Shown: positions 9,173 to 17,329 of the stretch, in pieces
Layout: each line of letters starts with the position of its first letter
How positions within the stretch are numbered: position 1 is the first letter of the stretch
Assembly (NCBI RefSeq): GCF_004403185.1
Contig: NZ_SOHJ01000003.1
Location: forward strand, 124,001-188,000
Origin: Cryobacterium suzukii
GTDB lineage: Bacteria; Actinomycetota; Actinomycetes; Actinomycetales; Microbacteriaceae
Length of the DNA stretch: 64,000 bases
Direction of reading: 5' to 3'
Position numbers and translations under genes: made by a program
The notes under the pieces: model-generated
What the model saw: the letters and a program-made list of their open reading frames with translations, nothing else
What the model was told of the DNA's origin: nothing
The model's database searches: none

Positions 9173-10864
9173 ATGACATCACGCAGAGAAGTATTGCAGC
9201 TGGGCGCATTCGGTGCGCTCGGTGTCATCGGGATGAGCGGAGGCGACGACGATCCGGTTTCCACCGCCCCGCTCATGACGAAAAGCCAGCTCGCACCCGC
9301 CAATATGCCGGTGCCCTACGCTGGCGTGTTCCGTCGTCCCCCCGAATTATTGCCGTACCAGACGGGATTCGATGACGGCGATCCGTCGCGCCCCTTTGCC
9401 CGCTACGCTCTCACCCAGAAGCTCGGGCAAGCCAAGTTTGTTCCCGGGCTAGCGACGACGGTCGCTGGCTATAACGGGATCTTCCCCGGCCCGACCATTC
9501 GGCTGGATCAGGGCACCCGGAGCGAGGTGCGCATTCGCAACGCTCTGCCAGCCAACGGTCTGCTTCACCCGAGTGCGTTTCGCACCGTCACCCACCTGCA
9601 CGGTTCGCCGTCGCTGCCGCAGTACGACGGCTACGCCAACGACTTCACCGCTGTCGGCAAGGTCAAGAACTATCAGTACCCCAACTGGCAGTCGGCGCGC
9701 ACGCTGTGGTACCACGATCACAACATGCACCAGACCGCGCAGAATGTGTACTCGGGGTTGGCTGGCATCTATGCCCTGCACGACCCGTTCGAACGGGCGC
9801 AGCTGCCCCAGGGCGAATTCGACGTGCCGCTCATGATCTCCGATGCCATGTTTAAAGCCGACGGCTCCCTCGGCTACAACGACAACGGCCACAAGGGGGT
9901 GTGGGGTGACATCATCATGGTCAACGGAGTGCCCTGGCCCACGATGAAGGTCAAGCCTCGCATTTACCGGTTTCGAGTGCTGATCGCCTCAGTCGGACGC
10001 TCTTACCGTCCGACCCTCTCGACCGGTGAGCCGATTTACATCGTCGGCACCGACGGCGGCATGACGCCCACCGTTCAAGCGGTGAGATCGTGGCGCCAGG
10101 GCACGGCCGAACGCTACGAGATTCTGATCGACTTTCGTAAGTACAAGCCAGGGCAAGCGATCGAGCTGCGCAACCTCAGCAACAAGAACAACGTGGACTT
10201 CGCGAACACCGGCAAGATCATGAAATTCGAGGTCGTAGCCGACTCCGGTTCGAGCGCCGGTTCCATCTCGGCCATCCCCACCTCCCTCGACGATGGCGGC
10301 GCGATCCATCCCGCTCTGGGCGGCCTGGCCACCATGAGCCTCACGCCGGAGATGGCCAAGGTCAAACGGAAAATGGTGGTGGACCGCGGGAACGGCCTGT
10401 GGAGAATCAACGGCATGACCTGGGACGACGTGGAGAAGTCGAATTTCACCAAGCTGTTCGGCAACCCTCAGCCCTACGACGTGGAGCAGTGGACCATCGT
10501 CAACTCCTCCGGCGGCTGGTTTCACCCGGTCCATATCCACCTGGTAGACGGCAAGATTATCGGGCGCAATACTAATGGCGGCAAACCGTTCGCCTGGGAG
10601 AAGGGGCCAAAGGACGTCTTTTATGTCGGTGAAAATGAATCCGTCACGGTGCTGATGCAGTTCGATACCGGGGGGGCTGCCGGCGGCCGCTATATGATCC
10701 ACTGCCACAACCTCTCGCACGAAGACCACGACATGATGATTCAGTTTGCCGTCGGCGACTACCGGGTGAACGATCCGGTCACCTCGGATGTTCCGGTGGT
10801 GGACACCACGCCGATGGGCTCATTCCCGCCGGTCTACCGGCCGGGATTGCCGGCGGGCACCTAA
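9173..10864 (+). CDS. Multicopper oxidase, CotA / bilirubin-oxidase type
   Basis: I place the start at ATG 9173 because AGGAG lies at 9163-9167; an in-frame GTG at 9143 would add 10 residues. The 563-aa product begins MTSRREVLQLGAFGALG, a Tat-like leader with twin arginines, so export in folded, copper-loaded form is likely. All four copper motifs are present: HLH (His141, His143), HDH (His181, His183), HPVHIH (451-456) and HCHNLSHEDHDMM (510-522), with Met521 as the likely type 1 axial ligand. Three cupredoxin domains fit the length. The family oxidises phenols, bilirubin, metals such as Mn(II) and Cu(I), or dyes, with O2 as acceptor. Adjacency to a secreted haem peroxidase is the notable context. 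The true substrate is unknown. Confidence 0.9.
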   Translation: MTSRREVLQLGAFGALGVIGMSGGDDDPVSTAPLMTKSQLAPANMPVPYAGVFRRPPELLPYQTGFDDGDPSRPFARYALTQKLGQAKFVPGLATTVAGYNGIFPGPTIRLDQGTRSEVRIRNALPANGLLHPSAFRTVTHLHGSPSLPQYDGYANDFTAVGKVKNYQYPNWQSARTLWYHDHNMHQTAQNVYSGLAGIYALHDPFERAQLPQGEFDVPLMISDAMFKADGSLGYNDNGHKGVWGDIIMVNGVPWPTMKVKPRIYRFRVLIASVGRSYRPTLSTGEPIYIVGTDGGMTPTVQAVRSWRQGTAERYEILIDFRKYKPGQAIELRNLSNKNNVDFANTGKIMKFEVVADSGSSAGSISAIPTSLDDGGAIHPALGGLATMSLTPEMAKVKRKMVVDRGNGLWRINGMTWDDVEKSNFTKLFGNPQPYDVEQWTIVNSSGGWFHPVHIHLVDGKIIGRNTNGGKPFAWEKGPKDVFYVGENESVTVLMQFDTGGAAGGRYMIHCHNLSHEDHDMMIQFAVGDYRVNDPVTSDVPVVDTTPMGSFPPVYRPGLPAGT

Positions 10865-11197
10865 TTGTTCTACGTGAATCAGCTGGTCCCGGCGGTGCTG
10901 CTAGTGCTCATACTGAACGGCTGCACTGCCGGGGTATGGCCCCGGATTCGATACCGGATTGGACCGTTGCTTGAGCCCGGTGCCGACCTCGGCAATGGCA
11001 GGCCCGGTGTGACCCGTGCTGCTGATGCGATCGGCACGTATGGCACCACTCCGTGCGCTGACCACGCCGTCGACGAGTTCCCCGGTTGCCGTCTCGCCTG
11101 GTCGCCGAATCGGCTATGGGATTGGTCTGACGGATGCTGTGCGCGACCGTGCCGATCATATTATGGAGCGGGTTCCTACGGCGGCGGCGATGTCCGG
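10865..11197. other. Intergenic region between convergent genes
   Basis: This 333-bp gap separates the oxidase from the convergent sensor kinase. A GC hairpin CCGGGG-tatgg-CCCCGG at 10929-10945 could serve as a terminator. A plus-strand reading starting at 10865 has a lipobox-like LILNGC but degenerates into low-quality sequence over the kinase gene, so I do not call it. No RNA gene was seen. Confidence 0.4.
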
Positions 11198-12544
11198 TTA
11201 CCGCGTTCGAACGGGAGCCTCTCGATCCAGAGTGGCCATGACCGAGGTGCCACCGCCCATCCAGGAGCGTACCTCGAGCGAACCTCCGGCGACCTGGATG
11301 GTGTCGCGCATGATGCGCAGGCCCACGTGGTTGTCTGGTGCGTCGGCGGACAGGTCGAAGCCGCATCCGTTGTCGTGGATCAGCAGAATGGTGCGGTCGT
11401 CGTCCTGCATGAGAGTCAGTTCCAGGATGCCGGCACGGGCATGTTTCACGGTGTTGGCGAGCACCTCTCGGGCAACCCGGTAGAACATGGCAGCCCGATC
11501 GCGGTCGAGGTCACAGTCGGCCGGTATCTGGAGCTTGACTTCGATTCCATGCTCGAGCACGCGCGCGGCGAGCTGAGCGAGTGCTTCGGGCAGGCCCAGC
11601 TCATCAAGATCGGGCGGATACAGTTCGGAGGACATGGAGCGCAGCGTGCTCACGTTCTTTTGCAGGATTGCCTTGGCCTGCGCGAAGAGTGGACGATTCT
11701 CGGGCGTTGAGTGCATCTCCTCGGCCTCGAGGGCGTACGACAAGCCAGCCAAATCCTGAATGACCTCGTCGTGCAGATCGCGGGCGATGCGCTGGCGTTC
11801 CAGATCGGAGGCATCGATGGCGTGTTGCAGCAGCTTGCGTCGGACCGACTGGTGCCCCTGTATTCGACGGGCCAGCTGGATGGCCGGAATGAGCTGGGCC
11901 AGCTGCAAGGCACCCAGTGACAGCAGGAAAGTGGGGATCAGACCGAGCAGGACGGAGTCCTGATCCGCACGCACATCCGCGTCATTGAAATACGCTTCCA
12001 CGACCAAAGCCTGACCATTGACGGCGATGGCGCGAACGTACACCTCCACCAGATCACCGTTACCGGTTTCGAATTGATTTTCAACTTCATCCTGGGCCTC
12101 CAGGCTGGCCCTCCCCTGGCCGTCAGCCAGCAGTTGGGGAGCCCAACTGGGCATGTCAAAATGTCGACCGACCAGCATCGGCAGGTCCGAGTAGATCACA
12201 CGCCCGGTGGCGTCCCACACCTTGATTCGCACCAGGGCGCCGTCGGCCAGGCGGGGGGCCAGCCGCTCATTGAGCTGGCGGTCGGCGCCGGCGGCGCCGT
12301 CGAGCACGGCGTCGGTAAGTAGTGGGCCGAGCGAGTAGTCCGCCAGGCGTTGCGTCAACAACACGGCGTTAGTCATGGCATTGGCCGCGGCCTGCGCACG
12401 CACCCAGAGCCCCACGGGAACAGCAACGACCACCAACGCGATGAGTCCGGTCAGGAGAAAACGCTGCACGGCTGCACGTACCTCTGAGCGCTCAGCAGCC
12501 TGATTTTCTTCCGGCCGGGAAAGCCTCGGGGGTCGCTTAGACAT
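11198..12544 (-). CDS. Sensor histidine kinase (NarL/LuxR-system type)
   Basis: A 448-aa membrane kinase. I start it at the ATG at 12544, which overlaps the end of the response-regulator gene by 8 nt; an in-frame ATG at 12565 would add seven residues. A first transmembrane segment lies near residues 27-48. An extracellular sensor region of about 145 residues follows, then a second transmembrane segment (LLGLIPTFLLSLGALQL). The HisKA_3 dimerisation box ERQRIARDLHDEVIQDL carries the phospho-accepting His, and a C-terminal HATPase has IHDNGCGFD and GGTSVMATL. It should phosphorylate the regulator encoded just upstream. Proximity suggests control of the oxidase cluster, but that is inference. Confidence 0.9.
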   Translation of the reverse strand: MSKRPPRLSRPEENQAAERSEVRAAVQRFLLTGLIALVVVAVPVGLWVRAQAAANAMTNAVLLTQRLADYSLGPLLTDAVLDGAAGADRQLNERLAPRLADGALVRIKVWDATGRVIYSDLPMLVGRHFDMPSWAPQLLADGQGRASLEAQDEVENQFETGNGDLVEVYVRAIAVNGQALVVEAYFNDADVRADQDSVLLGLIPTFLLSLGALQLAQLIPAIQLARRIQGHQSVRRKLLQHAIDASDLERQRIARDLHDEVIQDLAGLSYALEAEEMHSTPENRPLFAQAKAILQKNVSTLRSMSSELYPPDLDELGLPEALAQLAARVLEHGIEVKLQIPADCDLDRDRAAMFYRVAREVLANTVKHARAGILELTLMQDDDRTILLIHDNGCGFDLSADAPDNHVGLRIMRDTIQVAGGSLEVRSWMGGGTSVMATLDREAPVRTR

Positions 12545-13265
12545 GTTGGGCTGGTACCAAGCCAAGACGGGTTGCGACGACGACGGCCTCCAGTTGTGAG
12601 TGTGCGCCCAGTTTGCCGAGGATGGATTTCACGTAGCCGCGGCAGGTGTTTTCGGAAATTCCCAGGGTCTTGGCGTTGGCGCGAACGTCGGAACCCTCGC
12701 CCATGAGTCGGAGCACCGCCAGTTCACGTTTGGTGAGGTCGGGAAACGGGATCTCCTCGCTGCGCAGGCGGCGCCGGGTGCTGAGCAAACTTACGAGCGA
12801 CGGATGAACGATGAAACCGCCAATGCGTGCGTGCCGGAGGGTGTCGAGCACCGTTGCGAGGGAGCCGTCCTTGGGGAGGAAGGCACAAACGCCGATCGCA
12901 GCTGCCTGTTCGAGAGCTTCCAGCGCCGGGTCGCCGGTGAGGATCACGATGCGGGTGTGGGCCGCGCGGGCCAGGATGGCGGCGGCCGCGACGAGCCCGC
13001 TGCCGTCGGGCAGGTGGTAATCCATGACGACGACGTCGGGGGACAGCGCCAGGCACGCGGCGATGCCGCTCGCGACGCTGTTGGCCGAGCCGACGCTGCA
13101 CAGGTCGGGTTCGCGGTCGAGGGAACCGGTGAGCAGTTCGGTGAAGGTCGTGTGGTCGTCGACGATGAGGATGCGAATTTTACTGGGGGCCGTCATTGTG
13201 GGCGCCAGCAAGGTTGGTGTCATTCCCTGGACGTTGGGTTTGATTGGGGACATCTTCGTGCTCAT
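12537..13265 (-). CDS. LuxR/NarL-family response regulator
   Basis: A 242-aa regulator. The receiver domain spans about residues 30-145, with acidic pocket Asp36-Asp37, phospho-acceptor Asp82 in VVMDYHLPDGSG, Thr110 and Lys132. The C-terminal LuxR helix-turn-helix spans about 177-238 (LTKRELAVLRLM, ISENTCRGYVKSILGKLG). A shorter start at MTAPSKIRILIVDD (13196) is possible. The stop overlaps the kinase start, so the pair is translationally coupled and forms a two-component system. Targets are unknown; the secreted oxidase genes are nearest. Confidence 0.92.
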   Translation of the reverse strand: MSTKMSPIKPNVQGMTPTLLAPTMTAPSKIRILIVDDHTTFTELLTGSLDREPDLCSVGSANSVASGIAACLALSPDVVVMDYHLPDGSGLVAAAAILARAAHTRIVILTGDPALEALEQAAAIGVCAFLPKDGSLATVLDTLRHARIGGFIVHPSLVSLLSTRRRLRSEEIPFPDLTKRELAVLRLMGEGSDVRANAKTLGISENTCRGYVKSILGKLGAHSQLEAVVVATRLGLVPAQHV

Positions 13266-13409
13266 TTCCAGTGACCTCTCTGACCCGGTTCGAGCCTCGC
13301 TGCGGGCGGAAGGTACCGCGTCCTGTGATCGTCGAGATCAGTATGTGCATTACATGAGTTTCTGTCGAGTGCTTGTCGTTCGTCCCCCCCATGTGGTAGA
13401 GCGGTCGGT

Positions 13410-14417
13410 CTAGGTGCAAGCGAGTACTCGTTGGAGGAATGACGTGACGACATTGGTGGCCTCCCGCAGGGATTGGGCGCCCGGTTCTGGTCGTGGCGTG
13501 GTGGTGCTCAACGCCGTATCGGGACGAGAAATCTCTCCGATGGCGGGTACGGGCGACACGCGAAGTTGGTTGTGCAGCATGAGAAGGGCCGAGAGTACGT
13601 CCGAAAGATCGCCGTCGCCTTCGGCCGTCGCGTGCAGCAGTCGTTGCTGGGCGGAACGCAGTATGGAGCCGGGCGCACAGCCGAGTTCGCTCTGCATGGC
13701 CTGGCGACAACGCTCATAGGCCTGTAGGCCCTCCGCGTGGCGCCCGCTGGTTTCCAGCCCATGGATGAGGGCGGTCCATGCCCGCTCATTAAGCGGATCG
13801 TCGGCCAGCGCGAGTCTCGCAAAGTCGAGGGCATCATCGATGCGGTGCAGGGTCGCGGCGGTCTCCGCCGCAAGGATGCGGGCAGACGTCAGCCGCGAAG
13901 CGTGCAACTCGCGGACCTCCGACGCCCACGCAGGTACCAGTTCATCGCCGAGCAGCGGTGCGGCGGCGAGGTTAAGGGCCCGAAGCAGCAGGGGGTAGGC
14001 CAGGGTTGGAATGGTCTTCTGTGCTCGCTGCAATAGAACGTCGAATTGGTCGAGGTCGACGTCGACCAGGTCGCGGTCCAGCACGTAACCGCCGGTCGTG
14101 GTTTGTAGCGGGCCAAATTTGCCCGCACCCGGCTGCAGGTGGCGACGCAGCACACTGACGTAGCTTTCCAGTGTGGGCAGGGCTTCGAGAGGCGGTGTGG
14201 CTCCCCAGAGCAGCTCAATGAGGCGGTCCTTTGAGACCGGCCGTCCCAGGCGTACGAGCAGGATCTCCAGAATTTGACGTGGTTTCGGGCCGCCGAGCTG
14301 ATGCGCGTGCAGCACAACCGATCCTCGACGAATGGTCAGGTTGCCAAATAGATGAACGGTTAAGTGCGCCACGGGCATGGTGACGGGCTGCGCTCGTGTG
14401 TCGAATCCGATTGTCAT
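13410..14417 (-). CDS. SARP-type BTAD transcriptional activator
   Basis: A 335-aa protein. An N-terminal OmpR/PhoB-like winged helix (about residues 18-115; LFGNLTIRRG, PRQILEILLVRLGRPV, YVSVLRRHLQPG) is followed by a bacterial transcriptional activator domain (about 120-265; DVDLDQFDVLL, ERAWTALIHGLETSGRHAEGL). The C-terminal 70 residues are low complexity. Members of this family activate secondary-metabolite or development genes by binding direct repeats near promoters. GGAGG lies just upstream of the ATG. It is a separate unit behind the response-regulator/kinase pair in the same direction. No biosynthetic cluster is visible, so its target may be the nearby secreted oxidase genes. Confidence 0.85.
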   Translation of the reverse strand: MTIGFDTRAQPVTMPVAHLTVHLFGNLTIRRGSVVLHAHQLGGPKPRQILEILLVRLGRPVSKDRLIELLWGATPPLEALPTLESYVSVLRRHLQPGAGKFGPLQTTTGGYVLDRDLVDVDLDQFDVLLQRAQKTIPTLAYPLLLRALNLAAAPLLGDELVPAWASEVRELHASRLTSARILAAETAATLHRIDDALDFARLALADDPLNERAWTALIHGLETSGRHAEGLQAYERCRQAMQSELGCAPGSILRSAQQRLLHATAEGDGDLSDVLSALLMLHNQLRVSPVPAIGEISRPDTALSTTTPRPEPGAQSLREATNVVTSFLQRVLACT

Positions 14418-14928
14418 GATGACCTCCGCTGTCGGGATTCGACCATGGTGCCGGTTCGCCGAAGCCCGGGAAAGCCGCGTGTGGGCTAGTCCACTACCCC
14501 TAATATTGAGGATATATCAGGAGCCCGAGTGGCGGCCGGTGCCGAGGGAAAGATGCGCCCCGTTTCAGCCGTCCAGAATATGAGCGGTGGCCTGTTTCGG
14601 AATCTCGAAAACCAGGGCTGCGAGAATGGACGCGCCGGCTGTCGCTGACTATTGCGTTGAGTCGACCCAGAGCGCGGTGGGTCGTGATCCGAAGCCGGAT
14701 CAGGAGCGGCCGGCGGCATGCGCTGCGTGAGCTCGAGCAGGATGCCTACGCGATGCGCTCGGGGTTGCGCTGGACCGGCTAGGCGGTTGGTCGTCCGCGT
14801 CTGGCGGGTGGTCTCGAGATGCTTCTCTCCGATGCCTTCTCAGCGCGGGTCATGGCGCCAGTTGCGGGTGGGCGCGCCAGCCTTAGAGGGGGCGGCGCGC
14901 GATAGCTGGCGCGGCGAACGAGCGCGCG
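14418..14928. other. Intergenic region with a palindromic repeat copy
   Basis: About 510 bp without a credible gene. Near the SARP side, CCTAATATTGAGG (14499-14511) is an imperfect palindrome in an AT-rich patch and may be part of its promoter. At 14855-14869 lies GCGCCAGTTGCGGGT, which recurs exactly at 31235-31249, within a region with arms GCGCCAG and CTGGCGC (to about 14912). Short readings on both strands here lack coding character. Confidence 0.45.
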
Positions 14929-15786
14929 TCAGCGGGCGAGGGCGGCCAATTCGGCGCGGGTCGAGGCGCCCACCTTGCGCAGTAGGTTGGCCACGTGAAA
15001 CTTCACGGTGTTCTCGCTGATGGTCAGCGCCTCGGCGATCGCCTTGTTGCGCGCGCCCGACGCCACGAGCTCGAGCACGCCGCGTTCGCGTGGGCTGAGC
15101 CCCCAGGCCGCAGCGGCAGAAACGGATGCCGTGGGCGCGTCGAGCGGAAGTGACACCGCCATCTCGGACCCCCAGCCGGCGGTCGCCTCGACGCCCAGGG
15201 TGCCGCTGAGGGCGACGACGCGGGCTGCCAGTTGACGCACACTGGGCACCTCCGCGTCGAGGTCGCCCGGTCCGTCGTCGCGAATGCGAATGAGCAGGTT
15301 GCTGCCGTCGCAGTCCCATTGCACGCGCACCCGGGCGACCCCGGTCTGTTCGACCAGGGCAAGCACGGCGCCGCGCACGATGGCGCGGGCTTCGTGGGCG
15401 ACCTCACCGGGCAGGGCGCGCCCATTCACCGGTGGCTCGATGAACTGCACATCGAGATCGCCGAAACGCACGAGCGGGCGCAGATCGTCGCGCAGTCGTT
15501 CGAAGGCCTGGGCGACGGGTTCCTCGGTGAGGCTGCGATCCAGGTCACTCACCGCGCGCAGGGCGACCATCGCAGCGGCCGCCAGCTCGGTGGCTTTCTG
15601 GCGGGCGGCCGTGTCACTCGTGCTACCCGAGCGCAGCACGGCGAGCAGGGTTTCCAGCGTGGTCGCGTGCGCGTCGGTCAGGTCGGCGATGAGTTTCGAG
15701 CGCTCGGCCGCCGCGCTGCGTGCGGTCTGCGCGGATGAGGTGGCAGGGCGGGTGCCGGGCTCGGGGGAGGTTGCGAAGATCGTCAT
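14929..15786 (-). CDS. HATPase-like domain fused to a LuxR DNA-binding domain
   Basis: A 285-aa regulator with an unusual architecture. An N-terminal helical region (about residues 20-110) resembles a kinase dimerisation segment but shows no clear H-box. A GHKL ATPase-like core (about 115-215) follows, with IRDDGPGD and GWGSEMAVSLPL as candidate G1 and G2 boxes. A LuxR helix-turn-helix occupies 229-285 (LSPRERGVLELV, SENTVKFHVANLLRKVG). There is no receiver domain between sensor-like and DNA-binding parts. It is divergent from hxlB-hxlA across a 113-bp intergenic region, so it is the obvious candidate regulator of formaldehyde assimilation or detoxification. The ligand is unknown; nucleotide or sugar phosphate would be guesses. 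Confidence 0.8.
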   Translation of the reverse strand: MTIFATSPEPGTRPATSSAQTARSAAAERSKLIADLTDAHATTLETLLAVLRSGSTSDTAARQKATELAAAAMVALRAVSDLDRSLTEEPVAQAFERLRDDLRPLVRFGDLDVQFIEPPVNGRALPGEVAHEARAIVRGAVLALVEQTGVARVRVQWDCDGSNLLIRIRDDGPGDLDAEVPSVRQLAARVVALSGTLGVEATAGWGSEMAVSLPLDAPTASVSAAAAWGLSPRERGVLELVASGARNKAIAEALTISENTVKFHVANLLRKVGASTRAELAALAR

Positions 15787-15825
15787 AGGTATAGCCTACC
15801 CGGGCCATCCCTGATTCCCACTCAG

Positions 15826-15861
15826 AACCATCCGTTTGGGTAGTTTAACCATTCTTTTGGC
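15826..15861. promoter_or_regulatory. Tandem operator-like repeat before hxlB
   Basis: Two 15-bp direct repeats, AACCATCCGTTTGGG (15826-15840) and AACCATTCTTTTGGC (15847-15861), match at 12 of 15 positions. They start 21 bp apart, two helical turns, in the divergent region between the LuxR-fusion gene and hxlB. This is the layout expected for an activator bound as a dimer on one DNA face. Confidence 0.5.
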
Positions 15862-15899
15862 GGGCAGCACTCCCGCTCGAAGGAGTGGAGTATTGACCT

Positions 15900-16484
15900 A
15901 TGACCGAAACGACAACCACCCCAACTGCAGCGGATGCCCTCGGGCTCATTTTCGCCGAGAACAGCCACGTCGTCGACGCGCTGCGGTCTGCATCCGCTTC
16001 ATCGCTCGACGAGGCGGTCACCGTGCTCGCTGCGGCGCCCCGTGTATTCGTACTGGGTGCCGGTCGCTCCGGCCTCGCGCTGAAGATGACCGCTATGCGG
16101 CTGATGCATCTCGGACTCGACGTGCACGTTGTCGGCGAGGTGACCAGCCCGGCGATCGCTTCTGGCGACCTGTTGCTGGTTGCCAGTGGTTCCGGGACGA
16201 CGGGCGCCATTGTGCGAGCCGCCGAGACGGCCCACAGCGTGGGCGCGAACATTATCGCACTCACCACGGCTCCCGAGTCGCCGCTCGGGCGGCTCGCTGC
16301 GGTGACCGTGGTCATTCCGGCCGCGACCAAGCAGGACCATGCCGGACAGGTGTCGGCGCAGTATTCGGGCGGTCTGTTCGAGCAAGCAGTGCTGCTCGTC
16401 GGCGACGCCCTGTTTCACACGCTCTGGCAATTGAGCGGCGCCACGGCCGAACAGCTCTGGCCGCGTCACGCCAACCTCGAATAA
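15900..16484 (+). CDS. hxlB: 6-phospho-3-hexuloisomerase
   Basis: A 194-aa SIS-domain protein (GAGRSGLALKMTAMRLMHLG, LLVASGSGTTGAIV), the usual length for the enzyme that converts D-arabino-3-hexulose 6-phosphate to fructose 6-phosphate. This is the second step of the ribulose-monophosphate route of formaldehyde fixation or detoxification. It is followed after 58 nt by hxlA, the gene for the first step, so the two form an operon. ATG 15900 is preceded by AAGGAG/GGAG (15880-15890). The tandem repeat and the divergent LuxR-fusion regulator suggest induced expression. Cytoplasmic. Confidence 0.92.
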   Translation: MTETTTTPTAADALGLIFAENSHVVDALRSASASSLDEAVTVLAAAPRVFVLGAGRSGLALKMTAMRLMHLGLDVHVVGEVTSPAIASGDLLLVASGSGTTGAIVRAAETAHSVGANIIALTTAPESPLGRLAAVTVVIPAATKQDHAGQVSAQYSGGLFEQAVLLVGDALFHTLWQLSGATAEQLWPRHANLE

Positions 16485-16542
16485 GGCGCGCACCTTTTCC
16501 AAGAACTTTCCACTCTTCATCACCAACAGAAAGCAGAACCCC

Positions 16543-17166
16543 ATGAAGCTCCAGGTAGCAATGGACGTATTGACCACCGAAGCGGCGCTCACGCTGGCCG
16601 CTCAGGTCGCCCCCCACGTCGACATCATCGAGCTCGGCACCCCGTTGATCAAGGCAGAGGGCCTGCGCGCCGTCACCGCGATCAAGGCTGCGCACCCCGA
16701 CAAGATCGTCTTCGCCGACCTCAAGACGATGGATGCCGGCGAGCTCGAAGCCGACATCGCCTTCGCCGCCGGCGCCGACCTCGTGACCGTGCTCGGCACG
16801 GCTGGTGACAGCACCATCATCGGTGCCGTCGCCGCCGCGACCAAGCACGGCAAGGGCATCGTCGTCGACCTCATCGGCGTTGCCGACAAGGTCACCCGCG
16901 CCCGCGAGGTCACCGCGCTCGGCGCCCAGTTCGTGGAGATGCACGCCGGACTCGACGAGCAGGCCGAGCCCGGCTTCTCGCTGGCAACACTGCTCAACCA
17001 GGGCGAGACCGCCAAGGTTCCCTTCTCCCTCGCGGGCGGCGTGAACCTGTCGACCATCTCCTCCGTGCAGCGCGCCGGAGCAACGGTCGCCGTTGCCGGC
17101 GGAGCAATCTACGGCGCCGAGGACCCGGCAGCTGCCGCTGCCGCCCTGCGCGCCGCGATCATCTAG
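16543..17166 (+). CDS. hxlA: 3-hexulose-6-phosphate synthase
   Basis: A 207-aa TIM barrel of the orotidine-monophosphate-decarboxylase suprafamily. The N-terminus MKLQVAMDVLTT, the motif VFADLKTMDAGELEAD carrying the conserved Asp-x-Lys-x-x-Asp metal and catalytic set, and HAGLDEQ are characteristic. It joins formaldehyde to ribulose 5-phosphate to give 3-hexulose 6-phosphate. 3-Keto-L-gulonate-6-phosphate decarboxylase is a close relative, but the linked hexuloisomerase supports the present call. Purine-rich AAAGCAG precedes the ATG. A hairpin terminator follows 18 nt after the stop. Confidence 0.92.
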   Translation: MKLQVAMDVLTTEAALTLAAQVAPHVDIIELGTPLIKAEGLRAVTAIKAAHPDKIVFADLKTMDAGELEADIAFAAGADLVTVLGTAGDSTIIGAVAAATKHGKGIVVDLIGVADKVTRAREVTALGAQFVEMHAGLDEQAEPGFSLATLLNQGETAKVPFSLAGGVNLSTISSVQRAGATVAVAGGAIYGAEDPAAAAAALRAAII

Positions 17167-17184
17167 TCTCAGCGTTTGATCTGG

Positions 17185-17210
17185 TGCCGTCCCGCTTCTG
17201 CGGGGCGGCA
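17185..17210 (+). terminator. Hairpin terminator of the hxlBA operon
   Basis: TGCCGTCCCGC (17185-17195) and GCGGGGCGGCA (17200-17210) pair at 10 of 11 positions around a TTCT loop. The hairpin starts 18 nt past the hxlA stop and is followed by a short T-rich run. Confidence 0.6.
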
Positions 17211-17237
17211 CTGTTGCGTTAAGCGGATGTCCGCGAA

Positions 17238-17313
17238 CCGGACGGGGCCCGGGCCCCGTCCACGGGCCCAGTCTATAAACTGGGCCCGTGGATCGGGCCC
17301 GGGCCCCGTCCGG
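17238..17313. repeat. Large nested hairpin upstream of the FAD oxidoreductase
   Basis: Arms 17238-17272 and 17279-17313 (35 bp, two mismatches) flank a 6-nt loop CTATAA. The outer part of the left arm (17240-17261) is itself a perfect 22-bp palindrome, so the DNA or RNA could also fold as a cloverleaf. The right arm ends inside the GGAGGAG ribosome-binding site (17312-17318) and could mask it. It may be a mobile palindrome or a translational control element. Confidence 0.75.
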
Positions 17314-17329
17314 AGGAGAGGACGCCACC

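Noticed and set aside
10865-11710. Possible lipoprotein gene with LILNGC
   Set aside because: The signal-like start is followed by irregular sequence lying antisense to the kinase. No ribosome-binding site and no domain.
16543-17166. 3-keto-L-gulonate-6-phosphate decarboxylase
   Set aside because: Same suprafamily, but the hexuloisomerase partner and absence of ascorbate genes favour hexulose-phosphate synthase.
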